A stretch of 64,000 nucleotides of DNA, from the NCBI GenBank assembly GCA_007449985.2, contig VIIQ02000031.1:124001-188000 (forward strand), in the 5' to 3' direction. A program made the position numbers and the translations under genes. Of the stretch, positions 1-11,678 are shown one piece after another. The stretch's first letter is position 1; the number at the start of each line of letters is the position of its first letter. Source of the DNA: Desmodesmus armatus. Its lineage: Eukaryota; Chlorophyta; Chlorophyceae; Sphaeropleales; Scenedesmaceae. The notes under the pieces were generated by a model. The model saw only the letters and a program-made list of their open reading frames with translations. It was not told the DNA's origin and searched no databases.

Positions 1-2598
1 CCACAAACATCAGCCTGGACATCTGCAAGGCAGATACCAGGTGTTGAAATACAGCTGCCAGGCCACAAAGCAGTCGCAGATCTAGATGCGTGCCATTCAG
101 CCACTCCACGTGGCATACATGTACAGAGATGGTGGCGATGATGCTGTCCTGATTTTTGGCGCCCTCGCACACGCGCAGCTGCGGTAGGGCTACTGAACAA
201 CCACATGTATATGCTCACACCCAGGTGCTGAAACATGGTTGTTGCAAGTCAACATTCTGCAATTGCTGCCCGGAAGTAGCGGTCAACAGCGTGCTTGAGG
301 CAACAGCTGTCAGAAGGCAGGCAGCAACCGTGGGGTGGCAGGCATGCCAGTGGCCCCACCATGACTCGGTCCTCCTCGCCATGCACAGCCGCTGGGGTGT
401 ACTGCGCCAGAGTGATGGTGAAGATGGCTGTGCTGCGCTCATGCACACTGCCCAGGTCCATCATCTGGTGGCAGAGGCAGTGATGGTGGCAGCCACACAC
501 AAGATAAACCTTTTCAACCCCGTGTGCGTGTCGGGGCGCACTTTTTGAGACTAGCCTGTTGACATGTCAACATGGCCATCATGACATGTACCTACTGGTT
601 GCAACTCATGTGTCAACACATGCACACCGACAGAACCACAACCCCGTGTTGGAGTGGACTGTGCTGGGCTGTGGCCATGTGCCACACAGGTCTGCACAAG
701 TGCCCCGGCTGCTGTGTAGTACAGTGACAGCTTACAAGCACAAAGCACTGAACTAATAGTGCCGGCCTCTGCAGCTGCAGGCAACAGCTGCTGGCACACC
801 GTGCTCATCAAATGAGCAAGCCCCCAGCACACTCAAGCCCCCCTGCACCGCCCCTGACCTGTGTGTCCCGATTTGCGCGCCCGCTGTTGTACCAGCCCCT
901 GAGCTCCTCTGCATTCTTTGCCACATGTGTGCTGAGGCCTGTCACAACAGGGCCCTCTGTCACGTCCTCCATAACCTGCAGGACACAGCATGGCACAGCA
1001 TGGCACAGGACGCAGCATGCCAGTCGCACCCCAGGCCCCCAACAATGCAGACAGGCAGTCGGTAATGGATGAGCTCTGCAGGGTGGGTGAACAGAACGCT
1101 GCACTGCATCAAGGTCCAGCTGCGTCTGCTGTGCTTGCCTATCTCAACGGTTTTGTACAATCCTGCTACTCCCCGGCAATGCAGCGTCCAGCAGGATAGG
1201 CTGCCCTTTGCACTGAGACACTGCAGAGCCACCACCACTGATTCAGTATCCAACACCATCCACAGAGCCCGGCAACTGCTATTGGGGATGACTCACTGGC
1301 AGGTTGGGTGCCCCAGCAGGGCCGCTCCTGCTGTACAAGTCTCTACAGGTTTCATTGTACAACTCCACAAAGCTGCTCTCCACAAAGAAATCAAATCCCT
1401 TGCTGCCAGGCAGGCGGCGCTTCTGGGCGACTGCTTCGCCTGCACACAGCCACAAGCGGCGCCAGAGCCGCAGCCGATCAGCATATGATGTGGGTGGTGC
1501 AGTTTTGGCATGCTGTGCTGCTGCGCATGCCAGAGGATGCTGGAGGCAAGCATGTTCAGCAGCTGCTGGAAAACAGAGCACCGAAAACTGGAGCTGCACA
1601 CACAGTGCTAGAGTGTCTGATCAGCAGGCTCAACCTGCCTGGGCCAGGCACCAGCCTGCCACCCTGCTACACTGCTTGATCAGCAGATTTCCATTTCCCC
1701 AGCGTGCTTCCGCAGATGCCACTGAACCCTAGCGACGGCCACAGCCACAGCTGCTGCCTGGATGTTCCCCGCCCAGCTAAGTACTGCTGCTGCCAGCGCC
1801 TCTCACCGACAGTGACTGCCTTGCCGTGCACCAGCCCAAACAGCTCGTCGATTGCCAGGTGCACCAAGCCATCCCCATCTGTTGTGCCCCAGGTCTCTCT
1901 GCCCCTGGTGCCCTCAAGCGTGCTGGACTTGCCTGCACCTGAGGTCTCAGTGTCAGCAGGGGCAGCATGGTGATGCCACACAGTTGCACATGGATTGCTG
2001 CAGGCATAGGGACAACGAAGTCTGCTGCTGCAACTGCATTGAACAGCATGACCCTTGATTTGGACACGAGTACTGACTTGCGTTGCTTGAGCTGGCATGC
2101 TGCAAGGACCATTGATAAAACCAGCAGCACGGCATCATCTGCAGCATCATGGCTGTTGCAGCAGCGCAAGCAGCTGCTGTGTCCTCACCTGTGGCCCCCG
2201 TGAGCAGGACACAGACATTGTACCCCTCAATCAGCTTGCATACAAGAGGCAGGATGGTCCTGTCATGTATGTCCTGGTTGGTAGAGCCAGAGCCATAGCA
2301 GTAGGTTGCATCAAACTCATCCTCCCTGCAGAGCATAGAAATACAGACTGGTTTTCCCAGAGACAGGCAACCCATCTGCCTTGGCATGTCTGCATGCTCA
2401 TCTGGCGCTGCTGCTCCTGCTGCTACCATCATGCACTGCTACTGCTGCATCTGGCACGTAAACACACCCCTGCATCTCTCAGGTTTGAGGGGGTTGAGCT
2501 ACTAGTAGGTGCTGAGAGGGCTCACGGTTTTGGCTGCAGGGACCCTGGCCTCACAACAGCTACACGCCGTCTGCTTGTCTGTATGTCCTGGCGTGCAC
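1..2598 (-). CDS. Divergent kinesin motor domain, C-terminus beyond the left edge
   Basis: Seven exons join in phase on the minus strand: 2526-2598, 2189-2325, 1807-1938, 1297-1439, 859-975, 360-464 and 1-22. They give an N-terminal RRRVAVVRPG strand, then EDEFDATYCYG (the family's FDxVF region), LIEGYNVCVL, a P-loop GATGAGKSSTLEG, then FVESSFVELYNETCRDLY, GPVVTGLSTH and RSTAIFTITLAQY. The last visible residues are SRLMFV, the start of the switch II strand (xLxxVDLAGSE). These are the motor-domain landmarks in order, so a microtubule-dependent ATPase is well supported. The P-loop ends GKS rather than the usual GKT. Switch I, normally SSRSH before A-I-F, reads HERST. The first coding exon is unresolved: the exon at 2526-2598 starts two bases into a codon, so at least one exon lies above 2600. 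Neck and tail are outside the window, so subfamily and direction cannot be assigned. Confidence 0.82.
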
Positions 2599-4557
2599 CT
2601 GCACAATGACAGAAACAGCTGCTGATTCAGATTTCGACCCCTAGAAATCAAGTGCATGGCGTGCTGCTTGCCTCGCAGGGCACCAGCCAGCGTTGGGTGG
2701 CAGCGCTGTGGGCACTTTCTGCCAATCACCTTGTGCACCTCCATGCAAGCGAACGACAGTGTCAACAGGAATGCCAGGTGAGATCCTGGTCCACTCAGGG
2801 CGTGCTGTGGTGACGCCCATTTGAAGTAGACCTAGATTTGCGCAGCAGCATGCTCCTTCACCAGTTGTCGCTGGTGTGCTGTGAGACAGTGCCCGGAACC
2901 GGGGAGGTAGCAAGATTTCCTGTGGAGTCGCTGGTGTGCTGCTGCTGCCAGTCCCAGAGCTGATTTACTGTCTGCAAAAGCTGTCAGCTGCTGCACCACA
3001 CCATAACTGAACTGAGTCTGAATAAAGCTGATTGAAGATTCTAGCTGCAATTGGTTTATGAGTGGACTGTGTTGAGCTATGCAGAGGTATGGTGGGAGCA
3101 CCTGCTGAGCAGGAGTCAAGACGGGCATGCAAGTGATTCCACAAATAGTTTTGCCGATGCTGGTAATCTCAAAGTGTGGTTTGGTTGGAACGTCAGCTGT
3201 TCTGCGATTCAAACTTAGATCATCAACTGACGATTGTATGCATTTTCTCCCTTCGGTCTCAGCGACGCTGTATAGTTTTCACTTGTCGTCACCAACATTT
3301 TATGCGGGTGGCATCACCTAGCTAGTACACATGAATTCAGACAGTAGATACCCGCCCCACTGCCACAGTTCACTCATTCAAACTCAACCATGAGGCCTTA
3401 GTCTTGGTGTTACCACGATGAGGGCAGGGATTAGTTGAAGGTGACACACCCACTTTTTTTACCAGGCTCCCCGAGAGGCCCTACCCCCTGGGGCACTGCC
3501 TGGAAGGGGAAAGCCCTATGCCCCCCCCCCTCCCCAAGGCCCCAGACTGCCCTGTTTTCAAGGCAATTTGCAGGCTTTGCAGCAGTCCGTCTTCAAGGCC
3601 CAATGCCCCCACCCATGGGGGCATGCTCGTGAGCCAGAATGCCCCAAGCCCTCCCCCCTGCTGAAAAAAGTCCCTGTGGCAGTTTCAAATAATCTCTACC
3701 CTGAGAAGTAAACACCTTGTGTCAAGCAGAGCTGGTGTCACCACTCTCTGCATTGGCAGACATCACCATGCGACAGACAGCAGCACCACAGGGTCCTGCT
3801 TGCTGATTGCATTATTCCCAGGGAGAGTGTGGTGTTTCCTGCTCATATGAGTTGATTGTCAAGCAGCCAACCTCGCCGATGTGCAGCCGAGCCAGCAGTC
3901 AGGGTGCCCGACAAGCTTGCTGCACGAGCATCCAGCAGCACCTCCCGTTGAGTCAGTCAATTGTCAAACACACAAGCAACGCAATGGTGCTGCAAGGACG
4001 CCCCAACACAGCCACTGACAGCAGCAGCGGGCTTGCTGCAGGACCAACTGCATGGCAACCCAGCAGAGGAATTGCCCTCAAAACCAACGCTAAGCAACAA
4101 CTGCATGCAGCCACAGGGCTGTACAGGCACTCGACAGCAAACAACTCATCCTGCGGCTATCACTGGATGCATCAAGGGCATGCAGCATCACTCAAGTGTG
4201 CTGTTCAATGCCGCGCCAATCCATGTCATTTGGGTAGTTCCGCGCACAAGCATCAGCAGTTGGGGTGTAATGCTGACCACACATGTGTGACGACCATGAA
4301 AAGCCCACTGCCAAGGTTGGCATCCCAACAAACCCGTGTGTGTCTGTGTTGAGTCAACTGCTGCCACCAGCGACGTTTCTCAGCACCTGAGAGCGCACCT
4401 CGGAGCGCACAAGCCTCATTAATGCTTCACATGCTGCGACATCAACATGGTGGCCAACACCAACGTTGGAGCCTCCCTTTCTAGCACTCCCACCTCAGAT
4501 GCACACTCCTCCTCCCTGCGCAAACCTCCACCTTCAATCCCACAACACATCTGCTGC
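2599..4557. other. Stretch without an assigned gene between kinesin and glycoprotein gene
   Basis: It should hold the missing kinesin 5' exon(s) and promoter (about 2600-3300). A possible exon ends near 3116 on the minus strand, but I cannot confirm it. About 3470-3660 is low-complexity C/G-rich DNA with runs of C and repeated short CCC/GGG blocks. From about 3700 to 4557 the plus strand is A/C-rich, as expected for the 3' UTR of the minus-strand glycoprotein gene. No RNA gene or element was recognised. Confidence 0.5.
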
Positions 4558-7500
4558 TTAGGCAGTGGTGTTTGCCTCAGGGGCAGGGCTGGCCAGTGTT
4601 GCGTTGACCAGAGTTGCATTCACAAGTGTTGCGTTCACCAGAGTTGCGTCCACGGGGGTCTCAACTACCTCCGTGAAGTTGCCAACAGGCAGCGCAGGTG
4701 CGGTGACATTAGCCTCCGGTGCTGTGACAGCTGCCGCAGGAGGGGTGACAGTTGCCTCGGGTGCGGTGACATTGGCCTCAGGGGCTGTGACAGCTGCCGC
4801 AGGTGGGGTGACAGTTGCGTCCGGTGCTGTCACGTTCGCCTCAGGTGCGGTGACAGTTGCATCGGGTGCTGTGACATTGGCCTCGGGTGCTGTCACATTA
4901 GCCTCGGGTGCAGTAACAGTTGCATCGGGTGCTGTGACATTTGCCTCAGGGGGTGTGACAGTTGCTGCAGGCTCTGTGACAGTTGCCTCGGGTGCAGCCA
5001 CGGGGCTAGCCAGGGGTGCTGTGGTCGTCACCACTGGCCCAGTGGGCACAACAGCAGGGGCTGGGACCACAGGTGCCTCCACTGGTGCCTCTAGTCCAGT
5101 CTGTGTAGGGACAGTGGTCTCCTCCAGGACTGGGGAGGCAAGGGGCTCAGTGACGTTGGCAAGGGTAACGTTGTCGTCCGCAAGGGTAGCGGTGGTGTTG
5201 TCGGCGACCAGAGTGGCGTTGTCAGGGGTGACGCTGGCGGCAATGGGTGGGGTGGTAGTCACTGGCAGGGGGGCCGTTGTGGTCACCAGGGTGCCGGCAG
5301 GGACTGTCACGTTAACAGCCTCCAGATCGGGGGTGGTGGTGGTGGTGGCGTTGGTACTGCGCGGGCGGATGGAGGTGCTGCAGGGAGGGAATGAAAGGCA
5401 CATGGGCAAGCAGCGGCGGCAGAACATGCGTCACCATACAGTGCTGTGGCGTTGACGCAGTGCCACAGTGAGCTTGCATGTGTGTGCGCATGCGAAGCAG
5501 TGAGGTTGCTCAGATACAGGCTGTTTTGAGTGTGATGTGCCGGTAGCATCAGATCTGCACCATGTATCCTCGGCTGAGGCAGCCTCAGCCCAAGAGAGAG
5601 GGGGGGGGGGTAGGTTCAAAACCTAAACCCTAACCCAAGTATCTGGCCTGCCAAGCCGCACACATGTGCAGCTTGGCCGAGACAAGCTGAGCCTGCCGGT
5701 AGTGAGACTGTCGTACCTGGTGCCGTTCCTCCTGGGCAGGTTGGCCACAGGGGGGCAAGGGGCAATGCCACATGTCCTGGCGCAGAAGTGGTTCTCAACG
5801 ATGTACCACTCGCGGCACTTGCCAAAGTCACGCTGCAGGCCAAAGACAAACCCACCATAGTGTGAGACAGCAATGGGATGTTCTCGTGTTATCGTGCCAA
5901 GAAGACAGTACAAAATGTCATTCTATGAGGGATCCAGCCACAGACAGCAGGGCTGCACCTCCACACCGTTCTGTCACGGGCACAGCACTAGCAGTGACCA
6001 AGCCACAGCGCACCTGTTGCTGGCAAGTGTACTGCTGGTCGGGCTGGATGTCATCACAGATAGCGGGGTTGCCGGGCTCGTTGAAGCCAGCGCTGCTGCC
6101 TGCATCACCCTGGTCATCGGAAGAGTCCTGCGCACATACCAAATCATGCGGTGCACATAAACTTTATGTGACAGAACAGCCTGAGGGACGTGTCACACGT
6201 GCTGCTGAGTTTTCTTCATAATGGGAGACATTATCACTTGTGGTTAGAGGGAGGGGGAGAGTGTCCCAGCAGCCGGCCACGCCCTCAACAGCCAGGCGAG
6301 CCTTACTGCCTGGACCCATGTCAGGCATAGAGCTCACAAGATCAGGTGACGCCAGGACAGTGCGCTGACAGAAGGTGTGCAGCGTACACAATCAACCAGA
6401 AAGTATGTATAAGCCGACAAGGTGCTTCCATCTGTGCTCAGGCGTGCTGACATGAGGGGTGATTTTGGGGCCTGCTGTTGTACCTGGTAATCGTAGCAGG
6501 ATGGGTAAAAGCTCTGGTGGTGACCACAAAAACATAAACATCTACACTATGTGTGACGAGTGTGTCCAAGGAACCCCCAGGCCCTGTCAACGCAAGAGCA
6601 CGGGCTGCCTTGCTGACATGTCCTCCATGTAGTATATCATTTCATGAGTACGGTGCTACCACCCAGCTAGACAGTCATTTCCTGCAGGGGCTTTAGAGGG
6701 AGATGGTGAGGAGCCATGCACACACGTACTACCAGAGACACAGTGTGTCAACACGCTCAGTGAAGACGACAGTCACAAGCACAGCTCACGAAAACAGCAA
6801 GCATCTATAATCAAGTTGAGCTTCTGAGTGCCACTCCGGAGGTCTGTGCTCACAGCCCGAGGACGCACCTGTTGCTCGCCCTGCTCCTCCTGGCTCTCAG
6901 AGGGGCAGCGGCCGCAGGTGTACAGGCAGTAGTTGCCCTCCTTCATGAAGTCGGCATCGCAGGCACCAAAGTCTTTCTGCTCTCACACAAAACCCATCCA
7001 CACACACATATGGGGCAGCGAGAAAAAGCAGCACCCAACAGTGAGAGGAATCATGCTTGGCTGTGGCTTCACTTGTGAGTACGCAGCGGCAGGCACCGAA
7101 GTCTTTCTGCTCAAAGGACACCCATGCACACAGATGCATATGGGGCAGCAGGCACAGCAGCACCCAACAGTGAGAGGCATCATGCTTGGCCACAACCAAA
7201 GTCTTTCCGCGCACACATGACTCCCATGCGCACAGAGACGTATGAGCAGCAGGCAAACGGCAGCACCAAACAGTGAGAGGCATCATCCGGCTTGGCTGTG
7301 CTTGCATGGCTGTTGATGCAGCTAGCACAGGTTGTGGAAGCATGCACTGAGTCTGTACATCTTCATGGATGTGCCAAACGCACGTTGCACCTCTGCCAGC
7401 TGACCCCCCCCCGGGCACCAAATGTCTACCAATTTCCAAAGCACCAAGCTGCAATACCAACCTGCTGCTGGCAGGTGAACCTCTGGTCTGGAGCAATGTT

Positions 7501-7878
7501 GGTGCACTTGTCCGCCTCCTGTGGAGGGTTCTGCAGACACCATGGCAGCAACAGCAGCAGACACACATCATAAGCAACTGCTGCTGTTGCAGAACCTGCT
7601 GTGGGACATCGACAGCGCGCAGCATCTGCAACCGAGCTTTACCACGTAGATATCCTCTCCGTCTGCTCCCTTCATCCATTTGCCGCCCTCTGCGTGCAGA
7701 AGAAAGCAAGTCAGACAGCTTCGAACGGTCGGCGGGGGCGTGGGATGGTCGTGCACTCCGCATTGATCGAGCGACGCTTGAAACATGTCAACGCACCAAT
7801 CAACATGCGGCTGCGTGAGGCTGAGGCTGAGACCATCAGCGCTGCCAACACGACGCACACCAGACTGTTCTTCAACAT
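4558..7878 (-). CDS. Secreted Cys-rich, sequon-repeat cell-wall glycoprotein
   Basis: Seven exons join in phase: 7797-7878, 7643-7689, 7462-7530, 6869-6976, 6014-6127, 5717-5832 and 4558-5377, giving 451 residues. The start at 7878 opens a clear signal peptide (MLKNSLVCVVLAALMVSA). Two copies follow of the chlorophyte Cys-rich module known from the ends of algal cellulases and other secreted proteins. The first runs CTNIAPDQRFTCQQQ to FGACDADF and YCLYTCGRC. The second runs CDDIQPDQQYTCQQQ to FGKCREWYIV and FCARTCG. Each module is split by an intron directly after QQQ. The last exon is about 270 residues of Ala/Pro/Thr/Val with 7-residue repeats of the TAPEANV / TAPDATV type. Nearly every E-type unit creates an N-V-T glycosylation sequon, and the AP/TP dipeptides suit hydroxyproline O-glycosylation. 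A wall or extracellular-matrix role is inferred. The module's ligand is not known to me. Confidence 0.85.
4690..4995 (-). repeat. 21-bp coding minisatellite (7-residue NVT units)
   Basis: About a dozen imperfect 21-base units code for TAPEANV, TAPDATV, TAPEATV or TPPAAAV on the minus strand. A shorter NAT-LV repeat (DATLVNATLVNATLVNATL) follows towards the stop. Unit order is irregular, as expected for unequal exchange. Confidence 0.85.
5622..5636. repeat. Short telomere-like tract inside an intron
   Basis: The plus strand reads CCTAAACCCTAACCC, about two units of the plant-type telomere repeat, just after a run of G at 5601-5610. It lies in the last intron of the glycoprotein gene. It is too short to mark a former chromosome end. 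Confidence 0.5.
6963..7290 (-). repeat. Threefold tandem repeat copying an intron-exon border
   Basis: Three imperfect copies of roughly 100-130 bp lie in the intron before the FGACDADF exon (starts about 6963, 7093 and 7196). Each holds the sequence matching AAAGACTTYGGT, an A/C-rich stretch with CAYATGGGGCAGC or a variant, and CAMCMAACAGTGAGAGG. Copy 1 contains the real acceptor and the start of the exon. Copy 2 keeps an intact GAGCAG acceptor followed by the codons for KDFGAC. Copy 3 has lost the acceptor. Confidence 0.85.
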
Positions 7879-8116
7879 CTTGCAGGAATGTGTAGATGTC
7901 ACGCAAATGCTTGCAACAGTTAATCACAGGCGAATTGTGGAGGTGTGAAGGTTGCAAGCGGGGAAAGACGCTTGGGCGCAACACATGTTACAAGAACTCG
8001 TCACCCCGTCGGTGGCGGTTGGGCGCTGGCTTCCGCCCCCTTCCGCCGGTTACTCATCAGCGCCAAGGGCAAACAATCGACCCTTGAAATGGACATTAAC
8101 TGCACATTCGATCAAG

Positions 8117-8121
8117 TTACA
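8117..8121 (-). terminator. Probable poly(A) signal of RPN12
   Basis: TGTAA on the minus strand, about 135 bases after the RPN12 stop at 8256. TGTAA is the usual chlorophyte polyadenylation signal. The cleavage site is not visible. Confidence 0.5.
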
Positions 8122-8255
8122 ATATGCTGTTGCTGCCCACAATAGCAAGACAGGCCCGGACAGTCTGTCTGCTCCTGCCTCCTTGAGAGCCACACCACAG
8201 CTCTGAGTATGACATGCAGCCTCAACGCACGGCATCTGCTGCCTGTCCCAACTGC

Positions 8256-11200
8256 CTACACAATACGCTCCAGCTCCTTGGCATACACCAGCGTGTGGTT
8301 GATGAGCTCCATGTGCTGCGCGCCAGCCTCGTCATCCGCTGCAGCCTTGTGGAAGTGAATCTTGCCATCAGTGACGGTCCATCCACGCTGCGCGCAGGCG
8401 AGGGGCAGGGGGGAGGGGGTGCGCGCGCGGGGGGGGGGGGGCAACAGGGTCAGGTGGAACAGTCAGGAAGCTGGAGCACATGCACAGCTGGCACCCCCCC
8501 CCCATTTCTCATGAATGCTGGAAACCCACGACTGTCGCATATCCACACCCAGCAAAACAATGCAAGATGCCTACTACAGCTGTCGGTGCTTCGCCAGAAA
8601 AGCAGCAGCTCCAATGTTTTTTAGGTGTTCAGCACCAACCCCTGACTAGGTGGGCACCTGCCCAGGTGCACCGTTTACGCAGGGTGCTGTGCGTTGCCAG
8701 CGGTAGCAGCCAGCAGGCGCGCAGCAGCGAAAGCGGGTCTGCCCCGCAGCGCCAGAGCCCCACAGCCCAGTGCTGACGAAGTTGGCTTTACGCAGCTCTA
8801 GAGTGTTGCTGCCAGGTGCGCAGCACCAGCACCTGAATAGGTGGGCACCTGCCATTTAAACTGGGTGCTGTGTGGGTGCCAGCGGTAGCCAGCAGCAGCA
8901 GAGAAAGTGGGTCTGCCCTGCAGCGCCAGAGCCCCACAGCGCAGTGCTAAAGAAGCTAACTTTGCGCACCTGCTTGGCATAGGCCTCTGCCTCCTTTGAG
9001 CTCTTGAACATCATCAGCTTCTGCGCGTCACCCAGGCTCAAGTTGCTGTACGCCGCCTCGCTGCAGCTGGCGATCTCCTCCCTGCAGGCAGGCAGGCAGG
9101 CAAGCAGCCACGGTCACACAGCGTGTAAGAAGCGAAGTAGACCTGGCCTTCATAGCTTCAGATGCAACATTGGTTGATGGTTGATTGTGGACTTGGAAGT
9201 GAAAGTTTGTTTGTCTGGAGCACACCTTGCCAGCCAGTGCCAACAGCCGTGCTAAGACAAAGACATGGGGTGTTTAGCAGGGTTTGGAGACAGCATGTCT
9301 GCAGGCTGACCAAAGAACTGCCAGCAGCTGGCACAACGCGCCATGCCGATCCACAGCACGGCCGTTCACTGATGCGCAAAACATGACAAGATGGGTGCCA
9401 GTGCCACCGCTCAAAAGTCACACTGTGTGCATCTGGTCAGCACGCACAAACACACACTGTATCCATGTCGGTCCAAGCCACCTACCTCACTGTTGCACTC
9501 AGCTGGTCGACACAGAAGCTGCACTCTGGGGGCAGCTTGCTGCCTGCTGCCAAGACCTGCATTCAATTGCACAGCGCAGCACCACAACACACATGCTGTG
9601 GCATCAAGACCACAAACTGGCAGGACGACATGCACAGCTACGCATGCAAATGGCAACAGCTCGGAGTACACGGCCTCTTATCACTGCCCTTCAGCAACAT
9701 CGCTGGTGTTAGCCTTTGTGTGAGCGCTTACAACTACTGCAGGCTCCTGCTGCCCTGCAGGACAAGCCCTTGAATAAGAGCCGCGCCTGCTGTCGAAGAC
9801 ACGCTGACTAAACCCTGGACGGCGCTGTGCTGCCACAACGCAATTCAAGCAGGGGCAGACTTTGGCGTAGCACTGCATGCGCGCGTGCAGTGCGCACTGT
9901 ATAGACACACACCCACCCACCAACCCTCCTGCTATCACACCTTGTTGTATGCTCCCTCCATGAGCCACTGCTCCAGCTGAATGGCTGCCCGCACATGCTC
10001 TGTTGCCATGCCCTGCAGCAGCACATCAGCGCACGCAGCAACAGTCAGGGCCAACACAAACCACCTCATCCAACTGATGCTGCAACCCACTGCCTCCCCA
10101 CAAACACGCAAACCTGCTGAACATATCTACAAGCTGCCGGCATGAGTCGCTCAGCAACGCGCACAGGGCTGCAAAACCTGCAAGGACCTCTCTGGCCGGC
10201 CGTCAACACTGCAACATGCGTCAACCACTTGAGTTGGGCATGCCGCAGTTTTGTTTTGCAGGGTTTGTTGGACATGCAGGGTTGTGTGCTGCATGACAGC
10301 ATGTAGGTCGTCATGCAGATCTGGGTGCATAGCTCCATTGCATCCCATGACACGGCCAGGGGAACAGTGTTCCAGCTGCTGAAGGCTACAAACAGACACA
10401 AGATATGCAGCTAACTCAAGTCCGCCCGGCACATGCGCAGCACAGCATGACATGCGCGCCATGGTAGTGCACAGCGCAGCGTCAGTTTGCTTCTTCAGCA
10501 ACCCTTTGTAGCACAAAACAGTGCGACGACAAGCACAAACAACTTTGAGGGATCCAACACTCCACTATGTATAGAGGTTTTGTGTTTCCTCACCTGTTCG
10601 GGGATAAGCTCCAGGTCCGTGTGAAACTCAGCAATGCGGTTGGCCAGCAGCAGCCGCAGCAGGTTGAGCCCCGCAAACACCCACTCCTGCGGGGCTTGGG
10701 GCATCACATGCCTGCAGGACGCGCAAGGCTGTTGGAATCAGTATGTGCAGGACCGCATGCGTTGATCGCAGGCAGCTTGTGCTGACTGCAGCAGATGCTG
10801 GCAGCGCTCTGTGACAGCAGATCAACTAGATGGCGCAAGGCATGGCAGCAAGGCAAAAGCAGCAACAAGTATGTCGCCGATTGCGTCATGTGTGTCTCAC
10901 CGTGTGTCATCATAGAATGTCTTCAGCTGTGTGAAGGCACTCTCCTGCGCATCTTCATTCTGCGACTTGAGCGCAACCAGCACTGCATGCTCATAAACAT
11001 CTCCTGCAGACACCAGCAGCACAGCAGACAAAGCAGCACCACTGGTTGATGCATGGCTACTGAACTCCTGTGCCGCCACAGCTAGTCTCAACTTTCGCAA
11101 CGTATGGAGCTTGGCGATGCCAAGCGCCTACATGGCTGTTGAGTGATGAGCTACTGCTCCCAACGGCCCATCATCCTGCAACCTCATGCAGTGGGTACAG

Positions 11201-11678
11201 TCAGCTGGACCGAGTGTGCACATGCAAGGTTCAGCGTATTCAGCTGCTGCTGCAAATGATCTGTGCAGGCAGGCGTGTGCCACTCACGTGCCAGCTGCAG
11301 CTCCTGCTGTGCTGTTGGGCTGCTGCTGTCGTTGTTTGGGGGCACTGCAGGTAGCTGAATGAGCTTGACCTGCAACCAACAGCACACCTTGTCAGCAAAC
11401 CTATCAGCATGGTCACAAGGTGAGGTAGCTTGGTAACACGACTGACCAACAGCTGCACGACAAGGGCACTGCTCAACTGCTGACTTCAAGCCCTTACCCT
11501 GAGCTGGGTCAGGAGGGACTGTGCTGTCGTGGCATCGCCCTTCTTATAGGCCCCCTGCACCAGAGCCAGTGGTTCTGTCAGCTTCAGCAGCAGAACGCCC
11601 AACAGGTGTCCTCTACAATAACCCACTGCAGACCTTGAGCTTGTCGAGCAGCTGCTGGGCCTCCTTCAAGAGAGACAT
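8256..11678 (-). CDS. RPN12: 26S proteasome lid subunit RPN12 (PSMD8)
   Basis: This is the PCI-domain subunit of the regulatory particle that recognises and unfolds ubiquitinated proteins. Resolved exons are 11634-11678 (MSLLKEAQQLLDKLK), 11498-11554, 11288-11369, 10901-11003 (YEHAVLVALKSQNEDA), 10594-10711, 9941-10012 (LEQWLMEGAYNK), 9486-9525, 8970-9081 and 8256-8387. Family landmarks are NLLRLLLANRIAEFH, EEIASCSEAAYSNL and the conserved end LINHTLVYAKELERIV directly before the stop. One short segment between 9941 and 9525, equivalent to the VF...P...Y region, is unresolved. A possible exon starting RVFD lies near 9812 but does not keep phase. The start codon gives an N-terminus of the family's usual length. 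A housekeeping, constitutive role is expected. Introns are A/C-rich on the plus strand, as for the other minus-strand genes. Confidence 0.92.
8631..8969. repeat. Tandem duplication in the last RPN12 intron
   Basis: Two imperfect copies of about 150-165 bp lie at 8631-8796 and 8822-8969. They share blocks such as AGGTGGGCACCTGCC, TGCCAGCGGTAGC and CAGCGCCAGAGCCCCACAGC. The right-hand copy ends on the real 5' splice site of the intron (donor at 8969). The left copy carries the same border with the GT changed to CT. Confidence 0.8.

Noticed and set aside
3807..4352. Plus-strand frame of 181 codons
   Set aside because: A/C-rich strand of the presumed glycoprotein 3' UTR; no motif.
4565..5455. 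Plus-strand frame of 296 codons with GAVTVAS repeats
   Set aside because: Exact antisense of the glycoprotein repeat exon, whose minus-strand frame joins to a signal peptide and Cys modules.
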